Below the pieces are notes generated by a model that worked only from the letters and a program-made list of their open reading frames with translations, ran no database searches and was not told the origin of the DNA. A DNA stretch of 64,000 nucleotides from Erysipelotrichaceae bacterium (GTDB lineage Bacteria > Bacillota_I > Bacilli_A > RFN20 > CAG-449). Position numbers and translations under genes: made by a program. The stretch covers positions 1 through 64,000 of the forward strand of contig SVBD01000003.1 in NCBI GenBank assembly GCA_015059045.1, read 5' to 3'. Below are positions 25,693 to 35,400 of this stretch, piece by piece; within the stretch, counting starts at the first letter, position 1, and each line of letters starts with the position of its first letter.

Positions 25693-26472
25693 ATGTTTAA
25701 GAAACTAGGTTTATTACTAGTATCGTTATTCTTACTAATGGCACCTGTTTCTTGTGCTGCAAAAGCATTTGAAAAAGAAATCAATGTCGTATTTATGTAT
25801 GAGGATGAATTAATTTCTCACGATACAGTAACACAATTTAAAAATATTAAATCTCCAACTTTATCAGAAGCTTATATTCCAGATGGATATAAATTCTTTG
25901 GTTGGACACCATTAGATCCAAATACAATTTCTGCAACAGATGAAAATTTCAATGAAAAATATATTTCTGCAGGAGAAATGGTACACTGGGCTGATGTAAA
26001 TGAATATGCAACAAATACAACAGTTATTTGTAAAGCATTAATGATTGATAAAAACGAAATTCCAAAACCATACCATTACGTAGTTATCGCTTGGTATGAT
26101 AAGGTAGCAACTTCAGGTGTTGACCAAAACTTAATGAATCAATTAAAAGACGCATTATTTGATCACTTAACATCTTTAGGTGTTTCACAAACAGATTTAG
26201 ATAGTATCGTTATTAGAGGATATACAGGAAATGTTGGTACTTCATGTGGACAAATTATGAAAGATGAAGACGTTGACATTATGCTTGGATGGGGATCTAA
26301 AGATAACATTACTACAACTGGAGGTATGAACCCAGATTCAATTTTAGAAACTATTAAAGAATTTAAAGTTGGAGAAAAAAATCGTACACTTCATAGATTA
26401 ACTGATAAAGAAACTGCATTAGTTGTATTCGAATGGTTACAATCTGATGCATGTAGAGCAATCTTTGCATAG
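25693..26472 (+). CDS. Lipoprotein, single-domain paralogue of the preceding one
   Basis: 259 aa with signal peptide and lipobox APVSC (Cys21). An InlB-like segment (about 30-115, with GYKFFGW) precedes one copy of the domain shared with the neighbour. Conserved points are YHYVVIAWY, DLDSIVIRGY, EDVDIMLGWGSKDN and RTLHRLTDKETALVVFEWLQSD. It aligns best with the first copy in the upstream gene (YYLVVGWW, QLDLVQFRNY, GDVDLVIGVGNN, AISIFDWIKTE). AGGAGG at 25681-25686 precedes ATG 25693. Function unknown; solute or signal binding at the surface is plausible. Confidence 0.68.
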   Translation: MFKKLGLLLVSLFLLMAPVSCAAKAFEKEINVVFMYEDELISHDTVTQFKNIKSPTLSEAYIPDGYKFFGWTPLDPNTISATDENFNEKYISAGEMVHWADVNEYATNTTVICKALMIDKNEIPKPYHYVVIAWYDKVATSGVDQNLMNQLKDALFDHLTSLGVSQTDLDSIVIRGYTGNVGTSCGQIMKDEDVDIMLGWGSKDNITTTGGMNPDSILETIKEFKVGEKNRTLHRLTDKETALVVFEWLQSDACRAIFA

Positions 26473-26490
26473 AATAGGTAGGTGTAGTAT

Positions 26491-28935
26491 ATGAAAAGAA
26501 AATTACTTACAGCTGGTGCTGTCACATCGTATATTTTTACAGTTTTATACGCTATTACAACTGCTCTATTCTTCTCTGTTAATGAGAAAATCTATTGGTT
26601 ATTCTTAGCATTAATGGTATTAAGTATTTGCTTAGGTTTATATAACGAATTATTAAAAAGAGCATTACTTAAAAACGAAAATAAATTATCAAAAAGAGAT
26701 ACTATTATCTCTATAGTAATAACTGTTTTATCAGTTATTAACTTCCCAGCTTGTATCTTCAATTTATTAGCATTAACTCATAAAGGTGAAGATAAATATC
26801 TTGAAGTAATTAATCCTAATTACCAAGAAAAAGCAAAACCTGAAAAGAAGGTTATCTATAAATCAACTTCATTTATTTTAACAGTTATTAGCCTTGTTGG
26901 TATTATGTTATTTAGTATCATTGGTTCTTCTGTTGAAAGTGTTGGTGGAACAATTGAAGTTAGTGATCATACATTAACTAAAGTTGATACAGATGAATAC
27001 AATCGTGGTCAACCTTTAAATGGAACAAGTTATACAATTGACGATCCAACAGTTCGTATTTCTTACACATTGTATCGTCCAAAAGATGCAGTAAGCACAA
27101 ATCCTTATCCAGTAATATTTGTCGTTCCTGGATTTACAAGAACTAAAGCTACAATGAGTCAATACGCAATTGAACTTGCTAGACGTGGTTCAGTAGTATT
27201 TACAATTGACCCAGGTAGCCAAGGTGGAACTACTTATGGTGGATATGAAGCTGATGAAAATGGCGATTATATCTATGATAAAGATGGTAATAAAACTCAA
27301 AACTCTTATAGCGTTGCTAGATCAGGTATGGGTTACTTATTACAATATGTTTACAATAATGTTGAAAGATTCGACTTTATTGATCGTGACGCTATTGGCT
27401 TAGTTGGTCATAGTGCTGGTGGTGGAGATTCTGCTAAACTTGCAGCAGACTTTGCTGGTGAATCTTTTGAAACATCAATTATTAAATCTTTATATATCTC
27501 AGGATATATTAAGACTTCTGCAGCAAACGTCTTTGCAAAATTAAGATGTAATACTGCTATGTCATATGCAAAATATGATGAAGGTGAATTCAGATATCAA
27601 GACGCTAACCAAGCTTATGAAGTTATCGCATTAAGATTCATTAATGAAGTTAACTCAAAAACAAACGGCGCAAATGGCACATTTGATACATTCATTCACG
27701 ATTTCGAATATGGTAAAGTTAGTAAAGGTACATATCGTATTATTCATAATGAAGAAACTAACCACTGTTTTGAAATGTATGATGGAAAGAGTATCGCAAA
27801 TACAATTAATTTCTTCAAAGTAACTTTAGATTTAGATACAAATTTAGATGACAATAGCCAAATTTGGTTTGGCAAAGAATTATCAAATGGTTTATCTCTA
27901 GTATGTGCATTCATGTTAATTCTTGCTCTTGTTTGCTTAGTAGTTGATTATGTTCCATTTATGAAATCAGTTGCTTTAGCAGGAAAAGCTAGATTAGCAA
28001 ACGAAAAAGAAATTAGAGAAGCTTATAGTGTTGATCAATACACAAATAAACATTCTACAGTTGCTAAGAAAGATATGACATTTGGTAAACGTGCATTATT
28101 CTGGTTACCAACAATTCTAACAGCAATTATCGCTTGCTTAGATTATATTCCTTTAGCTCGCTTATCAATGGATTTATTCCCAGATGCAGCAGGTAACGTA
28201 TATACATTCTTCTTCCCAGCTAGAATGATGAACGCAGTATTCTTATGGGCAGTTGTCAATGGTTTAGTTGGCTTAGTTGTTTGGGTATTAACAAGTGTAT
28301 TAGAAAATACATATTATATTATTCATAGCAAAATTACAGGAAGCGAATGTAAAGCTGACTGGTCTAAATTTAAAGGATTAAAGGTTAATCCTAAAGATTT
28401 AGGTATCACATTAGGTTTAGCAGTTGTTCTATTCTTTGTCTTCTATGGAGTATTACAAGTTGTATACATGGTTACTCACCAAGACTTTAGATTTATGTTA
28501 ATTTCTGCTTCTCCATTACAAGGAAGATTCTTAGTAACATGGTTAATTTACTTAGCAGGATTCTATATATTCTACGTTTCTAACTCTATTAGAGTTAACT
28601 TAGGTGTTGCTCGTGAAGGATTTAAAGAATGGCAAGTAATGTTAGTTGGTTTACTAGCTAACTCAGTTGGTTTAGTATTCATTATCATTATCAACTACTT
28701 CCCATACTTCACAACTGGTACAGTTTACTATGGATTCTATTCTGCAACAGATTTATCTGAAATGTGGTTATACATTAATATGATCTTCGGATTAATTCCA
28801 ATGATGGGAATTCTTCCTATCTTCAATAGAATCGTCTATAAGAAGACAGGTAACGTATATGCTGGTGCATTATTATGGTGTATGATTTTCATCATGATGT
28901 CACTTTCAGCATCTATCTCATTCGTTCCAATGTAG
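26491..28935 (+). CDS. Large multi-pass membrane protein with alpha/beta-hydrolase domain
   Basis: An 814-aa protein with three N-terminal membrane helices and a fourth at about 127-146. A soluble alpha/beta-hydrolase domain spans about 160-450, followed by a C-terminal membrane domain with about eight helices. The hydrolase part has the oxyanion strand PVIFVVPGFTR, nucleophile elbow GLVGHSAGGG with Ser308, and a likely catalytic His in NHCFEMYDG. The fusion of a dienelactone-hydrolase-like fold to two membrane blocks is not one I can name. By topology the hydrolase should face outside. Last gene of the malic enzyme operon; a terminator follows. Confidence 0.75.
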   Translation: MKRKLLTAGAVTSYIFTVLYAITTALFFSVNEKIYWLFLALMVLSICLGLYNELLKRALLKNENKLSKRDTIISIVITVLSVINFPACIFNLLALTHKGEDKYLEVINPNYQEKAKPEKKVIYKSTSFILTVISLVGIMLFSIIGSSVESVGGTIEVSDHTLTKVDTDEYNRGQPLNGTSYTIDDPTVRISYTLYRPKDAVSTNPYPVIFVVPGFTRTKATMSQYAIELARRGSVVFTIDPGSQGGTTYGGYEADENGDYIYDKDGNKTQNSYSVARSGMGYLLQYVYNNVERFDFIDRDAIGLVGHSAGGGDSAKLAADFAGESFETSIIKSLYISGYIKTSAANVFAKLRCNTAMSYAKYDEGEFRYQDANQAYEVIALRFINEVNSKTNGANGTFDTFIHDFEYGKVSKGTYRIIHNEETNHCFEMYDGKSIANTINFFKVTLDLDTNLDDNSQIWFGKELSNGLSLVCAFMLILALVCLVVDYVPFMKSVALAGKARLANEKEIREAYSVDQYTNKHSTVAKKDMTFGKRALFWLPTILTAIIACLDYIPLARLSMDLFPDAAGNVYTFFFPARMMNAVFLWAVVNGLVGLVVWVLTSVLENTYYIIHSKITGSECKADWSKFKGLKVNPKDLGITLGLAVVLFFVFYGVLQVVYMVTHQDFRFMLISASPLQGRFLVTWLIYLAGFYIFYVSNSIRVNLGVAREGFKEWQVMLVGLLANSVGLVFIIIINYFPYFTTGTVYYGFYSATDLSEMWLYINMIFGLIPMMGILPIFNRIVYKKTGNVYAGALLWCMIFIMMSLSASISFVPM

Positions 28936-28963
28936 AAATTAGACAAATTTCTGAAAAACATAG

Positions 28964-28992
28964 GCGTAGTATTAATTACTACGCTTTTGTTT
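28964..28992 (+). terminator. Rho-independent terminator ending the malic enzyme operon
   Basis: Stem GCGTAGTA (28964-28971) with TACTACGC (28977-28984), 5-nt loop, followed by TTTTGTTTT. Confidence 0.85.
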
Positions 28993-29046
28993 TGCTCAAA
29001 ATTACTATATTACATAAATAATTATTTAATTATTTAATTATTTTCT

Positions 29047-29054
29047 TGTATAAT
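29047..29054 (+). promoter_or_regulatory. -10 element of the cdsA-dxr-rseP-polC operon
   Basis: TGTATAAT with consensus TATAAT at 29049-29054; the AT-rich region upstream gives no clear -35. Confidence 0.5.
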
Positions 29055-29078
29055 AGGTATATTGAGAAGGTGAAGACT

Positions 29079-30065
29079 ATGAAAAAGAAAATATTAGAAG
29101 TAAATGAAATTTCTAGTTCAACAAAAAAGTCATTTATTATTAGAACAATTACTGCAATTGCAATGGCTCTAGTTTTAGTTCCTGCTGTAATTTTCGGTGA
29201 TTTGTTCTTTGTTATACCTGTTGTATTAGTTTCATTTGTTGCTTTTTATGAATATATCAATGTTTTATCAACTAAGAAATATCCAAGATTTATTGATATA
29301 TTCACATTTTTAATGACAATTATATTAACTTATTGGGTATGGGCAAAACAAGGATTGACATCCGGATTTGTAAATGGTGATGGTCATATTATTTTAAATG
29401 ATATTTCCATTTCAACTTTAGCATTAGCGACAATGATGCTGTTATTATTCTTATTTTCAATGATGTATACAAAATTTGATGTAACGGATGTTTGCTACTT
29501 ACTAACTATGGCTTTATTAATTAGCTTAGGATTCCAATCATTATTTTTCTTAAGATTTTCACCAATGTCATCATTAAGTGGGTTCTATGATTATAATGGT
29601 CATCACATGCAATCATCGTTATTGTTGTTCTATGTGGCTATAGGTTCTTTTGCTAGTGACATTGGAGCGTATTGTACAGGCATTCTATTTGGAAAACACA
29701 AGATGAATCCAAGAATCTCTCCTAAGAAAACATGGGAAGGATTTGTCGGTGGAGTAGTTTTATCTTTCGCAGTTTCATTTGCATATGCAATGATTTTAGA
29801 TGCTAATGGAATTCCTTTATTAAAAACAATTTTAGATATAGAACACTGGTATAATATTTTAATTTTATCTCTTGCTATGCCATTTATTTCTGTCCTTGGA
29901 GATTTTCTTTTCTCTGCGTTAAAAAGATTCTATAACAGAAAAGATTTCTCAAATGTACTTCCAGGGCATGGTGGAGTATTAGATCGTATTGATTCATTAT
30001 TAGTAACTTCATTAGTTGTTACATTATTAATTTTGGCATTTAGTTTTTACAGAGGATTATTTTAA
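29079..30065 (+). CDS. cdsA: Phosphatidate cytidylyltransferase (CDP-diglyceride synthase)
   Basis: Makes CDP-diacylglycerol for phospholipid synthesis, including the precursors of cardiolipin (cls is in this window). A hydrophobic protein with about eight membrane segments. The signature SDIGAYCTGILFGKHKMNPRISPKKTWEG is complete near the middle-to-C-terminus. ATG 29079 (328 aa) is chosen because GAAGGTGA (29066-29073) precedes it; upstream in-frame codons overlap the promoter. The stop overlaps the dxr start. Confidence 0.93.
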   Translation: MKKKILEVNEISSSTKKSFIIRTITAIAMALVLVPAVIFGDLFFVIPVVLVSFVAFYEYINVLSTKKYPRFIDIFTFLMTIILTYWVWAKQGLTSGFVNGDGHIILNDISISTLALATMMLLLFLFSMMYTKFDVTDVCYLLTMALLISLGFQSLFFLRFSPMSSLSGFYDYNGHHMQSSLLLFYVAIGSFASDIGAYCTGILFGKHKMNPRISPKKTWEGFVGGVVLSFAVSFAYAMILDANGIPLLKTILDIEHWYNILILSLAMPFISVLGDFLFSALKRFYNRKDFSNVLPGHGGVLDRIDSLLVTSLVVTLLILAFSFYRGLF

Positions 30066-31225
30066 TGAAAGAAATTATTCTTCTTGGAGCAACTGGATCG
30101 ATTGGGAAACAAACACAAGATATTATTTTAGATAATTCAAATGATTTTTCTTTAGTAGGAATTTCTATTGGAAATCAAGTCAATTTACTAGAAGGGATAA
30201 TATCTAGATTTAGTTCTATTAAATCCGTATGCTTAAAAAATTATCAAGATTTTTTAGAATATAAAGAAAAGTATCCAAGTATTAATTTTTACTATGGAGA
30301 TGAGGGTTTATTAGAACTTATTACTAATACATCCTGTTCCATGGTAGTTAATGCTTTAGTAGGTTTTGTAGGTTTTCTTCCTTCTTTACATACTGTTAGT
30401 AAGGGTCTTGATTTAGCGCTCGCTAATAAAGAATCGCTAGTAGTTGGTGGAGAATTAATTAAACAAGAAATCAAAAAAACTGGCGCGCACTTATATGCAA
30501 TCGATAGTGAACATTGTGCATTAAGTAAATGTTTAGAAGGAAAAAAGAAAGAAGATATCAAAAACTTAGTTATTACTGCTAGCGGAGGAAGTTTTAGAGA
30601 TTATTCTTTAAATGAACTTGAAAATGTTACTTTAAAAGAGGCATTAAAACATCCATCTTGGTCAATGGGAAATAAGATTACTATCGATTCTGCAACGATG
30701 ATGAATAAAGGTTTTGAAATTATTGAAGCAATGCATTTATTTGGTTTTTCTTTAGATCAAGTTAAAGTACTTCTTCATGATGAATCTATTATTCATTCAC
30801 TTGTTGAATTTATCGATAATTCGTATTTATGTGATATTGGACCAACTGATATGAAGGTAGCAATTAGTTATGCTTTATATCAAAACTCAAGACATCTATT
30901 GAATGTAGAACCATTAGATTTTACAAAATTAAATGGATTACATTTTAGAAAATTAGATTTAGAAAGATATCCTTGCTTATCTTTAGCGTATGAAGCTATT
31001 AGAAAAGGAGGAAGTGCGCCTTGCGTATTAAATCGAAGCAATGAAGAAGCAGTGTATAGTTTCTTAAAAGGGGAAATAAAATATACTGATATCTCAAAAG
31101 TTGTTCAAGAAGTATTATCTGCTCATGAGGTGATTTCTTCGCCTACTAAAGAAGATATTATTAAAGTTGATACTTGGGCAAAAAATAAAAGTGAAGAAAT
31201 TATTAGGAGGTTAGTAAAATGGTAG
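30065..31225 (+). CDS. dxr: 1-deoxy-D-xylulose 5-phosphate reductoisomerase
   Basis: Second step of the MEP isoprenoid pathway, NADPH-dependent. The N-terminal LLGATGSIGKQT binds the cofactor; ANKESLVVGG and the metal/substrate loop AIDSEHCALSKCLEG and ITASGGSFRDYS are intact. Length 386 aa is normal. It shows that the organism makes isoprenoids through the MEP route, although uppS, which usually stands between frr and cdsA, is missing here. It overlaps rseP by 7 bp. Confidence 0.96.
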   Translation: MKEIILLGATGSIGKQTQDIILDNSNDFSLVGISIGNQVNLLEGIISRFSSIKSVCLKNYQDFLEYKEKYPSINFYYGDEGLLELITNTSCSMVVNALVGFVGFLPSLHTVSKGLDLALANKESLVVGGELIKQEIKKTGAHLYAIDSEHCALSKCLEGKKKEDIKNLVITASGGSFRDYSLNELENVTLKEALKHPSWSMGNKITIDSATMMNKGFEIIEAMHLFGFSLDQVKVLLHDESIIHSLVEFIDNSYLCDIGPTDMKVAISYALYQNSRHLLNVEPLDFTKLNGLHFRKLDLERYPCLSLAYEAIRKGGSAPCVLNRSNEEAVYSFLKGEIKYTDISKVVQEVLSAHEVISSPTKEDIIKVDTWAKNKSEEIIRRLVKW

Positions 31226-32394
31226 TATTAGATACGATTGTAAATATTATTGTTTTAGTATTAAGTCTAAGTGTATTAATTTGTTTACACGAATTAGGCC
31301 ACTTATTAATGGCTAAAAAATTTAACGTATTCTGTGCTGAATATTCTATAGGTATGGGGCCATTAATTTATAAACGTAAAAAAGAAGGACAAGAAACTCA
31401 ATTTTCTATTCGTGCTTTACCAATTGGTGGTTATGTTGCTATGGCTGGTGAAGGAAGTGAAGAAATTGAAGATTTTAAAGATGTTCCTAAAGAAAGATTC
31501 TTAACTAGTATTGCTAGATGGAAAAGAGCTTTAATCATGGTTGCAGGTGTTACTGTAAACTTTCTACTAGCAATTGTTCTTTTCTTTGCTTCTGGATTGA
31601 TGTCACCAATTCTAGATAATTCTTATCGTTCATTACAAGTTGTTGAATCTAGTGAAGAAGTTACATATTTAGCTTATGAAGCAGGATTAACAAGTAATGA
31701 TAATATCAAACATGTTGAATTTGTTATTGAAAATAATGGTAAGACTTTACCAGTTAGTTTTGATATTGAAGATGGAAGAGATTTATACTATGCATTAAAC
31801 TTATTTGCTTTAGAAGATAGTCCTTACTATAATAGTGAATTTTCTTCACCTTCTTCAGAAAATGATAAATGGAAGTTTACTTTAACTACTGATACAAATA
31901 AAAAAGTTGAATTTACATTAGCCGCTAGTGAAGTTCAAAATAAAAAAGTCAGTGGAACTGAAATTGTTTATGTTTGGAATATGAATGAATTAGGTGTTGC
32001 GTTTAATACTAGAGGTCGTACATTTACTGAAGGTGTTGATAGGGCAACTGATCAATTTGTTACATCATTAACTTCATTTAAAGTATTATTTGAACCAGGT
32101 GGATGGGAAAACTTAGGTGGTATTATTTCGGTTTATACAGTTAGTTCAATGGCTACAGATGTAGGTTTCTATTACTACTTATATGTATGGGGATATATTT
32201 CATTAAACTTAGCTATTGTTAATTTACTTCCTTTCCCAGGATTAGATGGATGGCATTTAGTTGTCTGTGCTTTTGAAGGTATTACAAGAAGAGATATGCC
32301 TTCTAAAGTTAGAGATATTATGTCAGTTATTGGAACAATATTACTATTTGGATTAATGATTTTTGTAACAGTACTAGATATTATAAGATTGTAG
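31219..32394 (+). CDS. rseP: Site-2 intramembrane zinc metalloprotease RseP
   Basis: Cuts transmembrane anti-sigma factors or remnant signal peptides inside the membrane. The zinc site HELGH (His24, Glu25, His28) sits in the first helix. The LPIGGYVAMAGE loop, a PDZ-like segment (AYEAGLTSNDNIKHVEF) and the second metal motif in LLPFPGLDGWHL follow in order. Length 391 aa. AGGAGG (31205-31210) precedes ATG 31219. Position between dxr and polC matches Bacillus except that proS is absent. Confidence 0.93.
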   Translation: MVVLDTIVNIIVLVLSLSVLICLHELGHLLMAKKFNVFCAEYSIGMGPLIYKRKKEGQETQFSIRALPIGGYVAMAGEGSEEIEDFKDVPKERFLTSIARWKRALIMVAGVTVNFLLAIVLFFASGLMSPILDNSYRSLQVVESSEEVTYLAYEAGLTSNDNIKHVEFVIENNGKTLPVSFDIEDGRDLYYALNLFALEDSPYYNSEFSSPSSENDKWKFTLTTDTNKKVEFTLAASEVQNKKVSGTEIVYVWNMNELGVAFNTRGRTFTEGVDRATDQFVTSLTSFKVLFEPGGWENLGGIISVYTVSSMATDVGFYYYLYVWGYISLNLAIVNLLPFPGLDGWHLVVCAFEGITRRDMPSKVRDIMSVIGTILLFGLMIFVTVLDIIRL

Positions 32395-32409
32395 TAAGAG
32401 GTGTTTTTA

Positions 32410-35400
32410 ATGGATGAATTATGTCTTAGGTTTTTAAAGAAAATCGGGGTAACTAATTTAGATTATTATCAAAATTGTTCTTTAAAAGTTAATGCGAATG
32501 ATAAAGAATCAGGTATCTGCTATGTAACATTTACTAGCAGAGATTGTTTTCAATATGTCGCCGCTAAAGAATTATTAGATAAGTTAGATTCATCTCCATT
32601 TAAAACAAGTGTCACTTTTGTTTATGAAAATCCAATTACTCCTGAACAAGCATATGCTTTATTAAGAGATGAATTATTTTATAACACAGGTTTAGATCAA
32701 GATAAAATGCCATTTTGCACGAAGAAGAAAAATGAATTATTCTTTATGTTTTATGGAAAAATTCATTATGATACATTTGCTCCTGTTGTTCAAATGTGGG
32801 AAGAGTTATTTGATCAATTAGATATTCCATATGATATTAGAACTGATATTAGCTATGCAAATGAAGAAGTAATGAAAGAAAGAGAAAGACTTTTTGATGA
32901 AGGATTAAGAAATAGTATTAAGGAAAACTATAAAAATAGAATGGAGGTAATCTATTCTCAAGAAGAAAATCATCAAAGAGTAAAAGGAAATTATAAAAAA
33001 GTAAATATTTGCGAAATTGATGAAACAATGCAAAACGTTACTATTGATGGAGAAGTATTCTTCGTAGAAGAAAGAATGTCTAAAAAAGGTAGACAAATCA
33101 TTTCTTTATACGTATATGACCATACTGATTCTATCATTGTTATGTTATTTGAAAATCGTCGTAATTTCGCTCCAGATAAAATTAGTAAATATAAGGAAAA
33201 AGGGGCTCATATCACAATTAGAGGGGGAGTATCTTTTTCTAAGTTTAGCAACGAAATTCAAATTGTCGCAGATTATATTAATATAAACCCAGAACCATTT
33301 AATGAAGAAAGAATTGACTCTTCTGAAGAAAAAAGAGTAGAATTACATGCTCATAGTAAAATGTCTACAATGGATGGAGTTTGTACTGTTGATTCTTATT
33401 TTAAACAAGCAAGCAAATGGGGTCATAAAGCTTTAGCGATTACTGATCATGAAAATGTTCAAGCTTTCCCTGAAGTTCAAGAAGCATCAAAAAAATATGG
33501 AGTTAAAGCTTTATATGGATGTGAAATGAATATGATTGATGATCAACTTGAATATATTTATAATCCTTCTGAAGTAGAATTACATAACGCGACTTATGTT
33601 GTATTTGACTTTGAAACAACAGGTTTATCAGCAAGATATGATAGGATTATTGAATTTGGCGCAGTTAAGTTTAAAGATGGTTTAGTTGTTGATTCAATGG
33701 ACTTCTTTGTTGATCCAGAAATACCTATTTCCAAATTTATTCAAGAAAAGACCAAGATTACTAACGCTATGGTAAGAGGTCAAAAAGGTATTAAAGAAGC
33801 ATTAAGATTAATTCAAAACTTTATTGGTGATAGTATTTTAGTTACTCATAATGCTAGTTTTGATATTGGTTTCTTAAATGAAGCTTTCTTAAATAATGGT
33901 GGAAGTATGATTACTAATCCAGTAATTGATACCTTAAGTTTATCTAGATATCTTTTCCCTGATCATAAGTCTCATTCACTTGGCTCTTTGTGTCGTCAAT
34001 TTGAAGTTAATTATGATGAAAACGTCGCCCATAGAGCGGATTATGACGCAAGCGTTTTAAATGATGCATGGCAAGCAATGCTAGCGATGATAACTAAAGA
34101 TAATCTACATATTAAACATAAGGACTTACAAAATTTAAGAAATGATAAAATGTTGAAAAATCTTCGTCCAAGTCATGTTCAAGTATATGCAAAGAACGCT
34201 CAAGGATTAAAAGATTTATTTAAATTAGTAAGTATGTCTGCAACTACTTATTTTGCAGGTGGAACTAGAATTCCAAGAAAACTAATAGAAGAATATCGAG
34301 AAAATTTAATTATTGGTTCTTCTTGTTTTAATGGAGAAGTATTCCAAACAGCTTTAACTCGTGGAGAAAATGTACTTTTAGAAGTAATGAAATTCTACGA
34401 TTTTATTGAAGTTCAACCTCCAGCAAACTATATTTATTTAGTTAATATGGGACAAATTCGTTCGGAAGAACAAATTAAAACTATTATTAGTGATGTTTAT
34501 AAAGCCGCTAGTAAAATAGGTAAGAAAGTGGTCGCTACAGGAGATTGTCACTATTTATCTAAAGAAGATAAAATCTTTAGAGATGTTTATGTCTTCGCTA
34601 AAGCTGTAGGTGGAGGACGTCACCCTCTTAACCCACATAGAAGAGATAAAGTTTATTTTGATAATCCTGATCAACACTTTAGAACAACTACTGAAATGCT
34701 TGAAGCTTTTAGTTTCTTAGGTGAAGATATTGCAAAAGAGATTGTTATTACCAATAGTAATTTGATTGCTTCTCAAACTGAAGAATTATTCCCAATTAAG
34801 AATGGATTATATCCTCCACATATTGAAAACTGTGATAAAAAACTAATTGATATGTGCTATGAAACAGCACATAAATTATATGGAAATCCATTACCTAAAA
34901 TTGTTGATGATAGATTAAAAGCTGAATTAGATGGTATTGTTAAGTATGGATATTCTGTTCAATATTATATTGCTCATTGTATTGTTAAGAAGTCTCGTGA
35001 AGATGGATTCATGGTAGGTTCTAGAGGTAGTGTAGGTTCTTCTTTAGTCGCTTTTATGTCTAATATTACTGAAGTTAATGCTTTACAACCTCACTATAGA
35101 TGTCCAGAATGTAAACATTCAATTTGGGATGTTGATACAAAATTATATCGTTCAGGATATGATTTACCTGATAGATATTGTCCTCATTGCGGAAAGAGAA
35201 TGGTTAAAGATGGACAAAATATTCCATTTGCAACGTTCTTAGGATTCCACGCTGAGAAGGTACCTGATATTGATTTAAACTTCTCGGGTGATTATCAAGC
35301 TGTTGCTCATAATATGACAAAAGTATTACTAGGTGAAAAGAATGTATATCGTGCAGGTACTATAGAAACTGTCGCTGAAAAAACTGCCTTTGGTTATGCC

